A stretch of DNA of 64,000 bases from Arthrobacter_J sp038199985. Lineage in GTDB: Bacteria; Actinomycetota; Actinomycetes; Actinomycetales; Micrococcaceae. Where the stretch lies: positions 1 through 64,000 of the forward strand of contig JBBPYK010000091.1 in the NCBI GenBank assembly GCA_038199985.1. Direction: 5' to 3'. The stretch's first letter is position 1. Each line of letters opens with the position of its first letter. The notes beneath the pieces were generated by a model. It saw only the letters and a program-made list of their open reading frames with translations. It ran no database searches and had not been told where the DNA came from. Shown one piece after another: positions 33,259 to 41,752 of this stretch. The position numbers were made by a program, and so were the translations under genes.

Positions 33259-35466
33259 CTATGACCGCTCCCAGACGCGGTGCGTAGACAACAGGTCTGC
33301 GACGTCGTCGATCACTTGAGTGGCGTTCTGATCCAGTACCACGCCGGGTGCTGATGCTGGCACTCCGGCTGCCTGAAGCGCGGACGCAGCTTCACCCCAC
33401 CCGCCCAGCGGCTTGGCATGACGGTATGCCTCGGAGATGAGAAGCGTCACCCGCGGGTCAACCTGCACGACGGCCATGGGATCGCCCGCTTTGGCATCCC
33501 GGTCCACCACGGCGTCCGGAGCGGGCGCCGGCGCACCTGCGATCACGACGGCGTCGAACTCGATGGACCTCGCGGTCAGGTAGGACCGTTGCACCATGGG
33601 CCCCTTGCCGCCGTCGATCTTTCCTGCTGTTGGCGCGATAATCAGTGGAAGCATCCCGGCCTTTTCAACAGCTGCCTTCGCAGCCTCAACGTCCGTCACC
33701 CGCGGGTTGGAGCCGACGACGATTCCCACGAGTCGGCCCGCCACCGGCCACGTTCGGCCCATCTGAGACAGTGCAGCGCTCGTTTCCCGCTCCGGAACGT
33801 CCTCCGTCCGCTCAGGTGCAGTCAAGCCAAGAGATGTGGCCACCTCGGCGCCGAGTCGTTCATCAATATTGACCAGAATTTGGACCTGGCGTTCTCGGAT
33901 CACCTGCTCGTAGCATTTGCCCAGCTCGAACGAGAAAGCCTGGATCGTACGATCCTGCTCGGTTCGCGTCAGGCTCCGGAAGAACAGCCGAGCCTGGCTC
34001 AGATGATCCTCAAAGGACGCCGGGTTCTCCCGCAGTTTCATGGACTCGGGGATACGTTGCGGTACGTCGACGAACGCGCCGTCATCTGCCCCTGCCATGA
34101 ACGGGCAGCCGCCGTCGAGCGAGTTTGGCTTGTACGGCGCTACACCGGAGTGAACTGCCGTTTGGTGCATGCCGTCGCGAAGCATGTCGTTGACAGGGGC
34201 ATGCGGACGGTTGATAGGCAGTTGGGCGAAATTGGGACCACCGAGCCTGCTGATCTGGGTGTCGAGGTAGGAAAAAAGCCGCCCTTGAAGCAGTGGGTCA
34301 TTGGTGACGTCGATGCCAGGGACCAGATGCCCGGGATGGAACGCAATCTGTTCCGTTTCCGCGAAGTAGTTGGTGGGACTGGCGTTCAGGGTCATGGTCC
34401 CGAGGAGCTGGACAGGAGCAAGTTCCTCGGGGATCAATTTAGTGGGATCGAGGAGATCAATCCCCTCGAACGTCTCGTCGTCTGTGTCTGGAAAAGTTTG
34501 AACGCCTAGATCCCACTCGGGGTACGCCCCGGCCTCGATGGCGTCGGCAAGGTCCCGACGGTGAAAATCGGGGTCCATCCCGTTGATGAGCTGAGCCTCC
34601 TCCCACGTCACGGAGTGGACGCCCGCACGTGGCTTCCAGTGGAACTTCACGAGAGTGGTTTCGCCGTCATGGTTGGTCAAACGAAACGTATGTACGCCGA
34701 AGCCCTCCATCATGCGGTTGGACCGCGGGATTCCCCGGTCAGACATCTGCCACATCAAGTGGGCCTGAGCCTCGGTATGGAGAGACACAAAGTCCCAAAA
34801 CGTATCGTGCGCACTCTGCGCCTGAGGTATCTCACGGTCCGGATGGGGCTTCGCGGCGTGAACCAGGTCCGGGAACTTGATGGCATCCTGGATGAAGAAC
34901 ACGGGCATGTTGTTGCCCACGAGGTCATACACACCTTCGTCGGTGTAGAACTTGGTCGCGAAGCCTCTGGTATCGCGCACGACGTCAGCCGAACCACGCG
35001 ACCCAACAACGTTGGAGAACCGAACGAATACCGGCGTTTCCGCACCCTTGGCAAGAAAGCCCGCCCTGGTGATGTTTTCAGCGGCTCCATTGGCGCGGAA
35101 AACGCCGTGCGCGCCGGCACCGCGAGCATGAACTACGCGCTCGGGAATCCGCTCATGGTCGAAATGCATGATCTTCTCACGCAGATGATGATCTTGCAGG
35201 AGGGTGGGGCCGCGGCTCCCTGCTTTGAGCGAGTGGTCTGTGTCATTGACCCGGACGCCCTGTGCGGTGGTCAAAAACCTACCGCTTTGAGCGTTCGTGT
35301 GCTGCGGGGCACCGGTGGGAACCCCAGTTGGGGACACCGTTTCCGGCCCGCTCTGGTCCGGTTTAGGCGGTAGCGGTTCTCGGGGCTCGGTGGGTTCGGC
35401 CAGCTTGGGCGGCTCAGCTCCCGGCACTCCTGGAACCTGTTTGCCTGCATTGGATTCGTTCATCAC
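33259..35466 (-). CDS. katE: Large-subunit catalase (HPII type)
   Basis: A 735-residue catalase. The active-site segment ERVVHARGAGAHGVF holds the essential His, VGNNMPVFFIQDAIKFPD holds the distal Asn, and RLFSYLDTQISRLG carries the proximal heme Tyr. Residues from about 590 form the extra DJ-1/GATase-like domain of large-subunit clade 2 enzymes (RLVGIVVGSNPRVTDVEAA). A Pro- and Glu-rich N-terminal extension is typical. It breaks down hydrogen peroxide, usually in stationary phase. It converges on the purine permease with a 4-bp gap. Confidence 0.95.
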   Translation of the reverse strand: MMNESNAGKQVPGVPGAEPPKLAEPTEPREPLPPKPDQSGPETVSPTGVPTGAPQHTNAQSGRFLTTAQGVRVNDTDHSLKAGSRGPTLLQDHHLREKIMHFDHERIPERVVHARGAGAHGVFRANGAAENITRAGFLAKGAETPVFVRFSNVVGSRGSADVVRDTRGFATKFYTDEGVYDLVGNNMPVFFIQDAIKFPDLVHAAKPHPDREIPQAQSAHDTFWDFVSLHTEAQAHLMWQMSDRGIPRSNRMMEGFGVHTFRLTNHDGETTLVKFHWKPRAGVHSVTWEEAQLINGMDPDFHRRDLADAIEAGAYPEWDLGVQTFPDTDDETFEGIDLLDPTKLIPEELAPVQLLGTMTLNASPTNYFAETEQIAFHPGHLVPGIDVTNDPLLQGRLFSYLDTQISRLGGPNFAQLPINRPHAPVNDMLRDGMHQTAVHSGVAPYKPNSLDGGCPFMAGADDGAFVDVPQRIPESMKLRENPASFEDHLSQARLFFRSLTRTEQDRTIQAFSFELGKCYEQVIRERQVQILVNIDERLGAEVATSLGLTAPERTEDVPERETSAALSQMGRTWPVAGRLVGIVVGSNPRVTDVEAAKAAVEKAGMLPLIIAPTAGKIDGGKGPMVQRSYLTARSIEFDAVVIAGAPAPAPDAVVDRDAKAGDPMAVVQVDPRVTLLISEAYRHAKPLGGWGEAASALQAAGVPASAPGVVLDQNATQVIDDVADLLSTHRVWERS

Positions 35467-35819
35467 GGACCTCCGAGGTGCTATCGCGGATGGCTAAGCC
35501 AGTGATCGGCTCGGCCATGGTGCCTACAGAGGAAACCCTACTGGAAATGCTAAGCATACTGAACAAATTTGGCTTAGATGCCAGCCCTTAAAGACTTGAG
35601 GGCCGGCCGTCAGAAGCGGGGGCGGATCCGACGGCCGGCCAGTTGGCCGTAGCCAACGTGTTCAGCTAACGCGGTTGGTGCGCCATCCACTGCGCCGCAA
35701 CCCATCTTCGCTGAACCTGGTGAACAATCAATCACCCGGGGTGTTGGGGGTCACCCTTCGTAAATAGACATTACCGCTCCGGTGGGGAAGCGTCAGGCCA
35801 AAGGACCATCTTGATCAAA
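35467..35819. other. 353-bp intergenic region with a strong hairpin
   Basis: It separates the spermidine-synthase-like gene stop from the katE start; both are minus strand. It contains a perfect 11-bp inverted repeat (GGCCGGCCGTC at 35601-35611, complement at 35630-35640). This hairpin could end transcription of the upstream cluster, or be an operator for katE, whose start is 135 bp away. I see no gene here. Confidence 0.55.
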
Positions 35820-36665
35820 TCAGTCCGTAAACGGTCCCGAACTATTGCCAAAACGACGAACTTCGATATCATGCCACACGTGCGCTGGCAGTCCACCTGT
35901 CAACAGGCCGCGAATGAACCGTGCATCATCACCGATCGGTGTATCACTGCCAGCGATCACCATGTTGCCGTAGCGCCGCCCTTTCAACATGGCCGGATCC
36001 GCAACAATGATCGTATGGGCGAACGCCGCCGTGATGGTCGCGGCTTCCCGCCGGGCCGTGGTGAGGTCTGGACCGTCGCCGCAATTGACGGCGTAGATAC
36101 CGCCAGGTGCAAGCACCCGCCGCACGTGCACTGTGAACTCTTTGGTTGTCAGCGGTTTGGGCGTCTTGCTTCCCGAGAAAACGTCCCGAATGATCAAATC
36201 CCGGCTGTCCTCAGTCAGGGACTCAGTCACCTCGCGCGCTTCACCCACACGGATGCGCAGGAGAGGGGCCCGTGGAAGGTCAAACCAGTCACGCACGCGT
36301 TCCGCCAATTTTCCATCCAGTTCGACGGCCACCTGCCGAGCGTTCGGGTACGTGGCTGCAAGATGGCGGGCCAGGGAGCATGCCCCAGCACCCAGGTGCA
36401 GCGCCCGAAGCCGTGCATCCGAGCTCCAGTGAGCATCGACGAGGCCTGCGATCCAACGCATGTACTCGAATTCAAGGTAGGCGGGATCGTCCAGATCCAC
36501 GTGCGAACTCTGAACGTCGTTGATACGGATCAGCCACCCGTTTGGACGGTACCCGTCCGGCTGGAGTTCGCAGGTTCCGGTGTCGATGGGATAGACGCCG
36601 GCAACGGGACCTTTACCGTCGGATTCGGCCGGCGTCTTGGTCCTGTTGGTCCGCTGCCTACCCAC
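35820..36665 (-). CDS. Spermidine-synthase-like methyltransferase-fold protein
   Basis: About 281 residues. The open frame begins upstream inside the GNAT gene in another frame, so I start at the GTG at 36665, preceded by GGAAGG; an ATG at 36683 is the alternative. The Rossmann core shows LRALHLGAGACSLARHLAATYP, the acidic AVELDG, and IIRDVFSGSKTPKPLTTKEF. This matches SpeE-like proteins, which often lack the polyamine tail-binding residues. It overlaps the GNAT stop by a few bases, so the genes are coupled. Substrate unknown. Confidence 0.75.
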   Translation of the reverse strand: MGRQRTNRTKTPAESDGKGPVAGVYPIDTGTCELQPDGYRPNGWLIRINDVQSSHVDLDDPAYLEFEYMRWIAGLVDAHWSSDARLRALHLGAGACSLARHLAATYPNARQVAVELDGKLAERVRDWFDLPRAPLLRIRVGEAREVTESLTEDSRDLIIRDVFSGSKTPKPLTTKEFTVHVRRVLAPGGIYAVNCGDGPDLTTARREAATITAAFAHTIIVADPAMLKGRRYGNMVIAGSDTPIGDDARFIRGLLTGGLPAHVWHDIEVRRFGNSSGPFTD

Positions 36666-37167
36666 GGGCGGGCCTTCCGGCATCGCGAACCATACGGATC
36701 TCATGCATGTCCAGGCCGTCGTCGTACTTTCGGGAACCGTCAGGCAGGAAGCCGATGTTTCGATAGAAGGCTTCAGCGCGGCCATTTCCCTCAAGAACCC
36801 AGAGGTAAGCAGGGCCATCTCCGAGGACGGCGTCCGCAAGTTCAGTGCCGAGACCGGAGCCATAGGCCTCGGCCAGAACGTAAATCATTTCCAGCTCGAT
36901 GCCGGGTGGCGGATTCTCATCCCGGCCAGGTCCGCTTGCAGCCACACCTACGACCCTCTGCAATTCATCCGTTGCCATACAAAATGTGATTTGTTCTGCG
37001 GCGATCAACTGAGTCATGCCCTCGAGTCGCCGCTCACGATTCTCATCAAGTGCATCAATGACAGACTGGCGAACGACCCCCGTGTAGGTCTGCCGCCACG
37101 CTTTGGCTTTCATATCAATGAGTGCCGGCGCATCAGCGGGAACGGGTCGGCGAAGGGTGAACTGCAT
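36658..37167 (-). CDS. GNAT N-acetyltransferase
   Basis: A 169-residue GNAT starting MQFTLRRPVPADAPALIDMKAKAWRQTYTG. The motif A region is LAEAYGSGLGTELADAVLG and motif B is LEGNGRAEAFYRNIGF. These match a common actinobacterial GNAT type. It sits between the O-methyltransferase upstream (17 bp) and the SpeE-like gene downstream (overlap), so all three are probably one transcript. Substrate unknown. Confidence 0.85.
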   Translation of the reverse strand: MQFTLRRPVPADAPALIDMKAKAWRQTYTGVVRQSVIDALDENRERRLEGMTQLIAAEQITFCMATDELQRVVGVAASGPGRDENPPPGIELEMIYVLAEAYGSGLGTELADAVLGDGPAYLWVLEGNGRAEAFYRNIGFLPDGSRKYDDGLDMHEIRMVRDAGRPARG

Positions 37168-37184
37168 GTACCCAGCCTATGCGG

Positions 37185-37832
37185 TCAGGGACGCACCACT
37201 GCGAGCGCGAAACCGTCCCAGTCCTTCGCTCCGACGGTCTGTAGCGCTGTCGATTCGAGACGCGGGTGGCTTCCCATGATCTCGAGCGCACGCCGGGTGC
37301 CGATGGTTGATTCATCGCCTTCTTCGTTGAGCACGTCTCCACCCCGGACTACGTTGTCGAGGACTATTACGCTTCCGGGTCTGGCCAGGCTCAACGCGGC
37401 TTCCAGGTATTGCGGGTTGTTTACCTTATCTGCGTCGATAAAGAAGAGATCATAGGGGCCGGACAACGTGGGGAAGGTGTCCAGGGCAGCGCCGGTGTGA
37501 ATAGTGACCTTGTGCCCGACGTCGGCGCTGTCGATATTGCGTCGCGCAATTTCGGCGTGGGCGGGTTCAAATTCGCAGGTGTCGACGGTGCCATCTTCGG
37601 GGAGTCCGCGCGCCAGCCAGATGGTGCTGAAGCCGCCCAGGGTTCCGATTTCCAGGATCCGGCGTGCTCCGGACATGCGGGCGAGCAGCATGAGGAACTT
37701 GCCCTGACCTGCTGTTACCTCGATGGCTGGCATTCCGGCGTCGTGCGTTGCTGTGACCGCTTGGCGAACCGCGTCATCGGGCCGAACCACTGTTTCGGTC
37801 AAATAGCGGTCCACTTCATGCCACTGGTTCAT
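37185..37832 (-). CDS. SAM-dependent O-methyltransferase
   Basis: A 215-residue catechol-O-methyltransferase-like enzyme. Motif I is ILEIGTLGGFSTIWLARGL, the acidic residue lies in CEFEP, and the metal-binding FIDADK is followed by VIVLDNVVRGG. These place it in the divalent-cation-dependent class. It overlaps the thiamine-binding-protein gene by four bases. The methyl acceptor is unknown. Confidence 0.88.
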   Translation of the reverse strand: MNQWHEVDRYLTETVVRPDDAVRQAVTATHDAGMPAIEVTAGQGKFLMLLARMSGARRILEIGTLGGFSTIWLARGLPEDGTVDTCEFEPAHAEIARRNIDSADVGHKVTIHTGAALDTFPTLSGPYDLFFIDADKVNNPQYLEAALSLARPGSVIVLDNVVRGGDVLNEEGDESTIGTRRALEIMGSHPRLESTALQTVGAKDWDGFALAVVRP

Positions 37833-38158
37833 GAGCGTTCCGGCGATTCCAGAGCCCGGTTCAACCGTTCGACTTTGCCTGTCAGCTCACCGGAGTGTCC
37901 AGGCCGTATGTCCGCTTTGAGAACGAGCGATACCCGGCTGCCATATTTTCCGACAGCGTCCGTGGCAGCCTTGATAACCGCCATGACCTCATCCCAGTCG
38001 CCCTCGATGGTGGTGAACATCGAATCGGTGTGATTGGGCAGACCTGAATCTCTCACCACCCGAACTGCCGCAGCGACGGCGTCGTGAACTGACGCGTCCT
38101 CGTTCTCGCTCTGAATTTTACCGGATCCGGACGGGGCAACTGAGAAGGCAACCAACAT
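37829..38158 (-). CDS. Thiamine-binding (MTH1187/YkoF-like) protein
   Basis: A 109-residue small alpha/beta protein starting MLVAFSVAPSGSG, typical of the DUF77/thiamine_BP family. It continues with DAVAAAVRVVRDSGLPNHTDSMFTTIEGDWDEV and RVSLVLKADIRPGH. Members bind thiamine or its precursors, and some occur in HMP uptake systems. It is the first gene of a four-gene coupled unit. Confidence 0.85.
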   Translation of the reverse strand: MLVAFSVAPSGSGKIQSENEDASVHDAVAAAVRVVRDSGLPNHTDSMFTTIEGDWDEVMAVIKAATDAVGKYGSRVSLVLKADIRPGHSGELTGKVERLNRALESPERS

Positions 38159-38322
38159 ACGGCAAGTCTGCCACGACGGACTGACCTTGGGAACGGTAGG
38201 CATGACTCTGACGAACTTGACCAACGAGAGGTGATCAAGCGGACGCTGGGTTTTCTTGGCCCCTTTTCAGTGCTGGAGGATGCCTTGAACCCATGAGCGC
38301 AGCGGAGCTGTCCGAATGGGAG

Positions 38323-38440
38323 CGACCAGCCGTGCTCCACAACAGCCCCGGCATACCAGTTACGGGTTTCGGGATCGTCGAGCTTGTCGATCAGGACCAT
38401 GATGTTGCCCCACGCGGCTGACGCCGGTTCCCCATCCCTG
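38323..38440 (-). pseudogene. Remnant of a DUF1016 (YhcG-like) nuclease gene
   Basis: In one minus-strand frame, WGNIMVLIDKLDDPETRNWY followed by AGAVVEHGWS closely resembles the DUF1016 N-terminal signature (WxHNxxLLxKLxDxxxRxWYAxxAxxHGWSR). The likeness stops right after GWS, and nothing of the C-terminal PD-(D/E)xK part is visible. This looks like a short fossil of a nuclease of restriction or toxin type. Confidence 0.5.
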
Positions 38441-38517
38441 GTGCCTTCGGGAAGGACAACATCAGCACAGCCAGGTGCGAGCCGACGTAACAGGGCGTTA
38501 TCGGTATCCGGGGCCGG

Positions 38518-38725
38518 TTACAGCCCGACCGTTCTGTGGGTGAGACCGAGCATGGTGAAGGCGATTTGGGGTTCGGGGGGTTTGCCCCGTGAGCCCGCTG
38601 ATTCCAACGTCGGTGATGCAGGAGCTGATTTGGCTGTCGGTATCGCGCTTGAAGACAGCCCAGAGCAGCAGGTCATCTCCGTGTTGTGAGCGGAACTGGA
38701 TCCCCATGGCAAACGCGACGAGCAC
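38518..38725 (-). pseudogene. Frameshifted gene relic, family not recognised
   Basis: One minus frame reads FAMGIQFRSQHGDDLLLWAV and onward to DSQISSCITDVGISGL. A second frame continues with PQIAFTMLGLTHRTVGL and a stop. The two pieces look like one protein's C-terminal part split by a frameshift. I cannot name the family. It lies next to the DUF1016 relic in a 615-bp stretch with no intact gene (38225-38839). Confidence 0.4.
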
Positions 38726-38839
38726 GCGTGGTCAAACTATTACGCGAGCACTTTAGATGAGGCACCACGGCCTACCTACCAAGAAAACGTGCTCTAGCAA
38801 AAAGGGCCCGATGTCGGCGCCGACGCTGTGCTTCTGCAT

Positions 38840-40063
38840 CTAATCGAGAGAGCGCCCGATGCTTCTTGTCGATGGACGTGCGAGGCTGACGATACCGATT
38901 GCTGTAACTACCACAGCGCAGGCCAATGTCGTTTCACGGGCGCCCCATATGTCCCCCAAGAATCCCAATAAATTGTTGGTGAGCAGGATCGGCAGAGTTT
39001 GTCCGAGAAGCGCCACCGCCTGCACCCTCGACAAATACGAATTGGGAACTTTTGTCAGAAGTACTGGAGCAGCTTTAGCGGTAAATAAACCTGACCCGAA
39101 CCCAGCGACGGCTGCACCACAACCTGCGACGGCTGGATACGGTGCGATTGCCACGACCACCATAGAAATTCCTGTGACGAGGATGCCTGACACCGCTGGC
39201 AGGCGTTTTATAGCATTTTCTTTGTTCAAAATGAAGATAGCTGAAGCCAGAGCTAAACCGCCGGCGTAGCATCCAGCAATGACACCGGCGCTGACGGTCG
39301 TCCACCCGTTTTGGCGCGTCATCAATGGGACAAGCAGGGTTGTGAGTGGAAAAACGAAACCGGCAACCGTCGCGAGAATGAGCAGAATTCCTCTGATGGC
39401 CGGGTCTGACATTGAGTAGTTCAAGCCTTCTCTTGACTCTTTGAGGAAACTCGACCGGTCGGGGGACCGAGTCATTCGCGGCACCTGATGCCGAAGGGTT
39501 ATGAGGACGACCAGCATAAGAACAAACCCAACCGATGCGGCGGCCGCGCTTCCTGCTAGTCCCAACCAAGCGATGAATACCCCGCCCAGCGCAGGGCCAA
39601 TAAAGCTGATGGACTGGATTACGATTTGGCGCGCCGCGGTAGCGCGCCTCATGGACTGCATTGGAACCAGGTAGCGCGGGAGGGACCCTGAAGCGGGTCT
39701 GTAGAAGGCGTCTGCAGTACCTATAATCGCTCCAGTTGCGATGAGTAGCCAGGCGGGGCTGCCGATAGTAGCGACGATGAAATAAAGCGTTGCCGTGATA
39801 CAGAACATCGCAAGGTCGGATACGACCATCACTCGCCAGGCGCCCACGCGGTCGGCAAGAGTGCCGCCCACTAATGCCAGAACAACGCGTGGGAGGGCTA
39901 CGGCAGTCAGAACCAACCCTGCAGTCGTGCCGCTGATACCGGCAGCTATCCACCCGAGTCCGAAGCTGAGTACCTGCATCCCGATCAGGGTCCAAATCAC
40001 TCCAAAGAGCCACCATAGGTAACTGCGGGGAAGCTTTGGACTCGCGGACTCGGGTACATGCAT
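38840..40063 (-). CDS. Major facilitator superfamily efflux protein
   Basis: A 407-residue transporter with about 12 helices, of the MFS_3/enterobactin-exporter-like type. The loop 2-3 motif reads LVGGTLADRVGAWRVMVVSD, the usual GxxxDRxGxRxxL signature. It starts MHVPESASPKLPRSYLWWL. The divergent ArsR-type regulator and the large palindrome between them suggest substrate-induced expression. The exported compound is unknown; a drug or metabolite is most likely. Confidence 0.88.
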   Translation of the reverse strand: MHVPESASPKLPRSYLWWLFGVIWTLIGMQVLSFGLGWIAAGISGTTAGLVLTAVALPRVVLALVGGTLADRVGAWRVMVVSDLAMFCITATLYFIVATIGSPAWLLIATGAIIGTADAFYRPASGSLPRYLVPMQSMRRATAARQIVIQSISFIGPALGGVFIAWLGLAGSAAAASVGFVLMLVVLITLRHQVPRMTRSPDRSSFLKESREGLNYSMSDPAIRGILLILATVAGFVFPLTTLLVPLMTRQNGWTTVSAGVIAGCYAGGLALASAIFILNKENAIKRLPAVSGILVTGISMVVVAIAPYPAVAGCGAAVAGFGSGLFTAKAAPVLLTKVPNSYLSRVQAVALLGQTLPILLTNNLLGFLGDIWGARETTLACAVVVTAIGIVSLARPSTRSIGRSLD

Positions 40064-40098
40064 GGCGATCCTTGCCTATGACAGAGTTCAGGGAGCGG

Positions 40099-40147
40099 GA
40101 GTGATCTATTATTCTAAATGAGAGTGATCTAGAATAATAGATCACTC
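40099..40147. promoter_or_regulatory. Large palindromic operator between MFS gene and ArsR regulator
   Basis: An 18-bp perfect inverted repeat: GAGTGATCTATTATTCTA at 40099-40116 and its complement at 40130-40147. The 13-bp spacer holds a third partial copy (GAGTGATCTA at 40122-40131), which pairs with the right arm as a shorter palindrome. It lies 35 bp from the MFS start and 25 bp from the regulator start, ideal for controlling both. Confidence 0.8.
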
Positions 40148-40172
40148 TCACCGCATCGTCTATGATTACCCC

Positions 40173-40700
40173 ATGAGCCAAGCTGCGGGGTCCCAAGGAC
40201 GGATGGCAACAGCAGAAGAAGCCAAGGCGCTCGGGCATCCGATTCGAGTAAGAATCCTCCAGCTTGTGCGCCAGGAGGCCCTGACCAATAAACAGATATC
40301 GGAGCGATTGGGAAAAACACCTGGCGCCACACTCCACCATGTGAAAGTTCTTGCTAATCAAGGCTTTGTCCAAAAAGAAGTGTGCCGCTTAGGCAAACGC
40401 GGAGCTAAGGAGGTGCCCTACAGTGCTACCGAGAAGAGTTGGGGGCTCTCGTTCCGTGAAGGTGATAAAAATACTGAAACGGTGGGTGACGCCATTTTGA
40501 ACGCTGCTCTATCGAGTCATCTATCGGTACCACCATCGAATCGGTTCGGTGAAACGAGTGCGATTCTAAACCTGGACGAAGTGGCGCTGGATGAGCTTCG
40601 CACGAAACTTCGGGTACTGCTGAGTGAGTTCAGGGATAGGCCTGCCCTCCCGGGAGCACAGCGATATGGTGTCTTCTGGGCGTTGCACAGGTTCCGCTGA
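40173..40700 (+). CDS. ArsR-type winged-helix transcriptional regulator
   Basis: A 175-residue regulator. The DNA-binding region reads ALGHPIRVRILQLVRQEALT then NKQISERLGKTPGATLHHVK, a standard ArsR/helix-turn-helix 20 pattern. There are no Cys-based metal sites (a single Cys at VCRLG), so it probably senses an organic ligand through its C-terminal part (about 90-175). It is divergent from the MFS gene and should bind the palindrome between them. Confidence 0.85.
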   Translation: MSQAAGSQGRMATAEEAKALGHPIRVRILQLVRQEALTNKQISERLGKTPGATLHHVKVLANQGFVQKEVCRLGKRGAKEVPYSATEKSWGLSFREGDKNTETVGDAILNAALSSHLSVPPSNRFGETSAILNLDEVALDELRTKLRVLLSEFRDRPALPGAQRYGVFWALHRFR

Positions 40701-41542
40701 ATCTGCTCGCCGAACCTGCACTGGCCGCGCACTCGACACGATCACACTTTAGGCGCGAAGTGACAGCGATCGCTACTGACGCCCACGGTTTCGGACAGAG
40801 AGTTCTCTGCTCCGAATATGGTGAACATTCGCCAGCCAAGGTCAAAGCGATCTCCCCGAAGTGTCCACGAATCGGCCACCTGCTTCGATGGCTATTAGTA
40901 CGGGGACGCTTGGCCCCATGTCCTTCTGGCATCATCGATGACTACATCAATTGCGCTGTCAAATAGCCCGATATGTGGAGAAAATGGGTGAACCATCCGC
41001 CGAGCGCATCTAGTAAGCCGATCAGGCAATGACGATGATGGGACCAGCAGCCCTGATACCCAGAGTTTCAGGGATTGTCGCTTTCGTCCTGGATCCGAAT
41101 ACGCTTTCCGAGGTTTCCCGGAGTGCTCAGCCTTCCGGTGAATGCCCACTTCCCCCGAACGACCCACCAAAACCGGCCCTCCGTCGGAAGTGTCATCACG
41201 GCCAATTCATCTGGCGGGCCGATTCTTCGTGTGTTGGGACCTAGCCTAGGTATTTCATGAAGGTGAGATCGGATCGGCGGTAAATGAAATTTTGAGAACC
41301 GCCCGGTGGGGCGCCAGCTGATGTCTCAGCAAAGGATCCCCAAATGGAGATGGAATCCTTGTGCAGACGGCTTCGGACATTCCGTGCAGTCGTCTTCGGA
41401 AATCGACAGATTCTTGATGACGGCCAATCTCGAGATAAGTGTTGCGGTGGGGAATCCCCAACAGACACCTGAACCTGATGATCGGGACTCTTGCAAATCG
41501 CGAAACAGGCGAGTCGCACAAATGACCATATTGCAGTCGTCG
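40701..41542. other. Gene-poor stretch
   Basis: Several overlapping open frames exist on both strands, but none shows a ribosome site plus recognisable domain, and their amino-acid composition (many Arg, Ser, Pro, Cys) is typical of non-coding frames. One minus-strand piece near 41110-41240 (PPDELAVMTLPTEGRFWWVV) looks protein-like but is cut by stops. I read the region as decayed or foreign DNA. Confidence 0.5.
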
Positions 41543-41559
41543 TGGTTGGGTCCCAACCA
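41543..41559. repeat. Palindrome containing the 12-mer TGGTTGGGTCCC
   Basis: TGGTTGGG, a central T, then CCCAACCA: a perfect odd palindrome of 17 bp. Its left part (TGGTTGGGTCCC) recurs twice more, 160 bp downstream, as the arms of the inverted repeat at 41713-41752. Confidence 0.7.
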
Positions 41560-41712
41560 GTCGCACCTCCAACGGTCGTCGTCTCGCGCAGGCCTTGCGG
41601 GAATCAGCGGATCCAAGTTCCATAAGAGCTTTTCTCTCTGATCTTAACTGGCAGAAGCCGTCCCGCGGAGGCCTCATTGAACGTCATAACGCCGTCACAT
41701 CTCAGGGAGGGG

Positions 41713-41752
41713 CTGGTTGGGTCCCTTGGTAGGAGCCCGGGGACCCAACCAG
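41713..41752. repeat. 13-bp inverted repeat around the start of the Cys-rich gene
   Basis: CTGGTTGGGTCCC at 41713-41725 and its exact complement at 41740-41752, spacer 14 bp. It overlaps the putative TTG start at 41717 and shares 12 bases with the palindrome at 41543. It could be an operator, a hairpin controlling translation, or a recombination scar. Confidence 0.7.

Noticed and set aside
33418..34509. A 363-codon plus-strand open frame opposite katE
   Set aside because: Shadow of the katE coding sequence; no domain visible.
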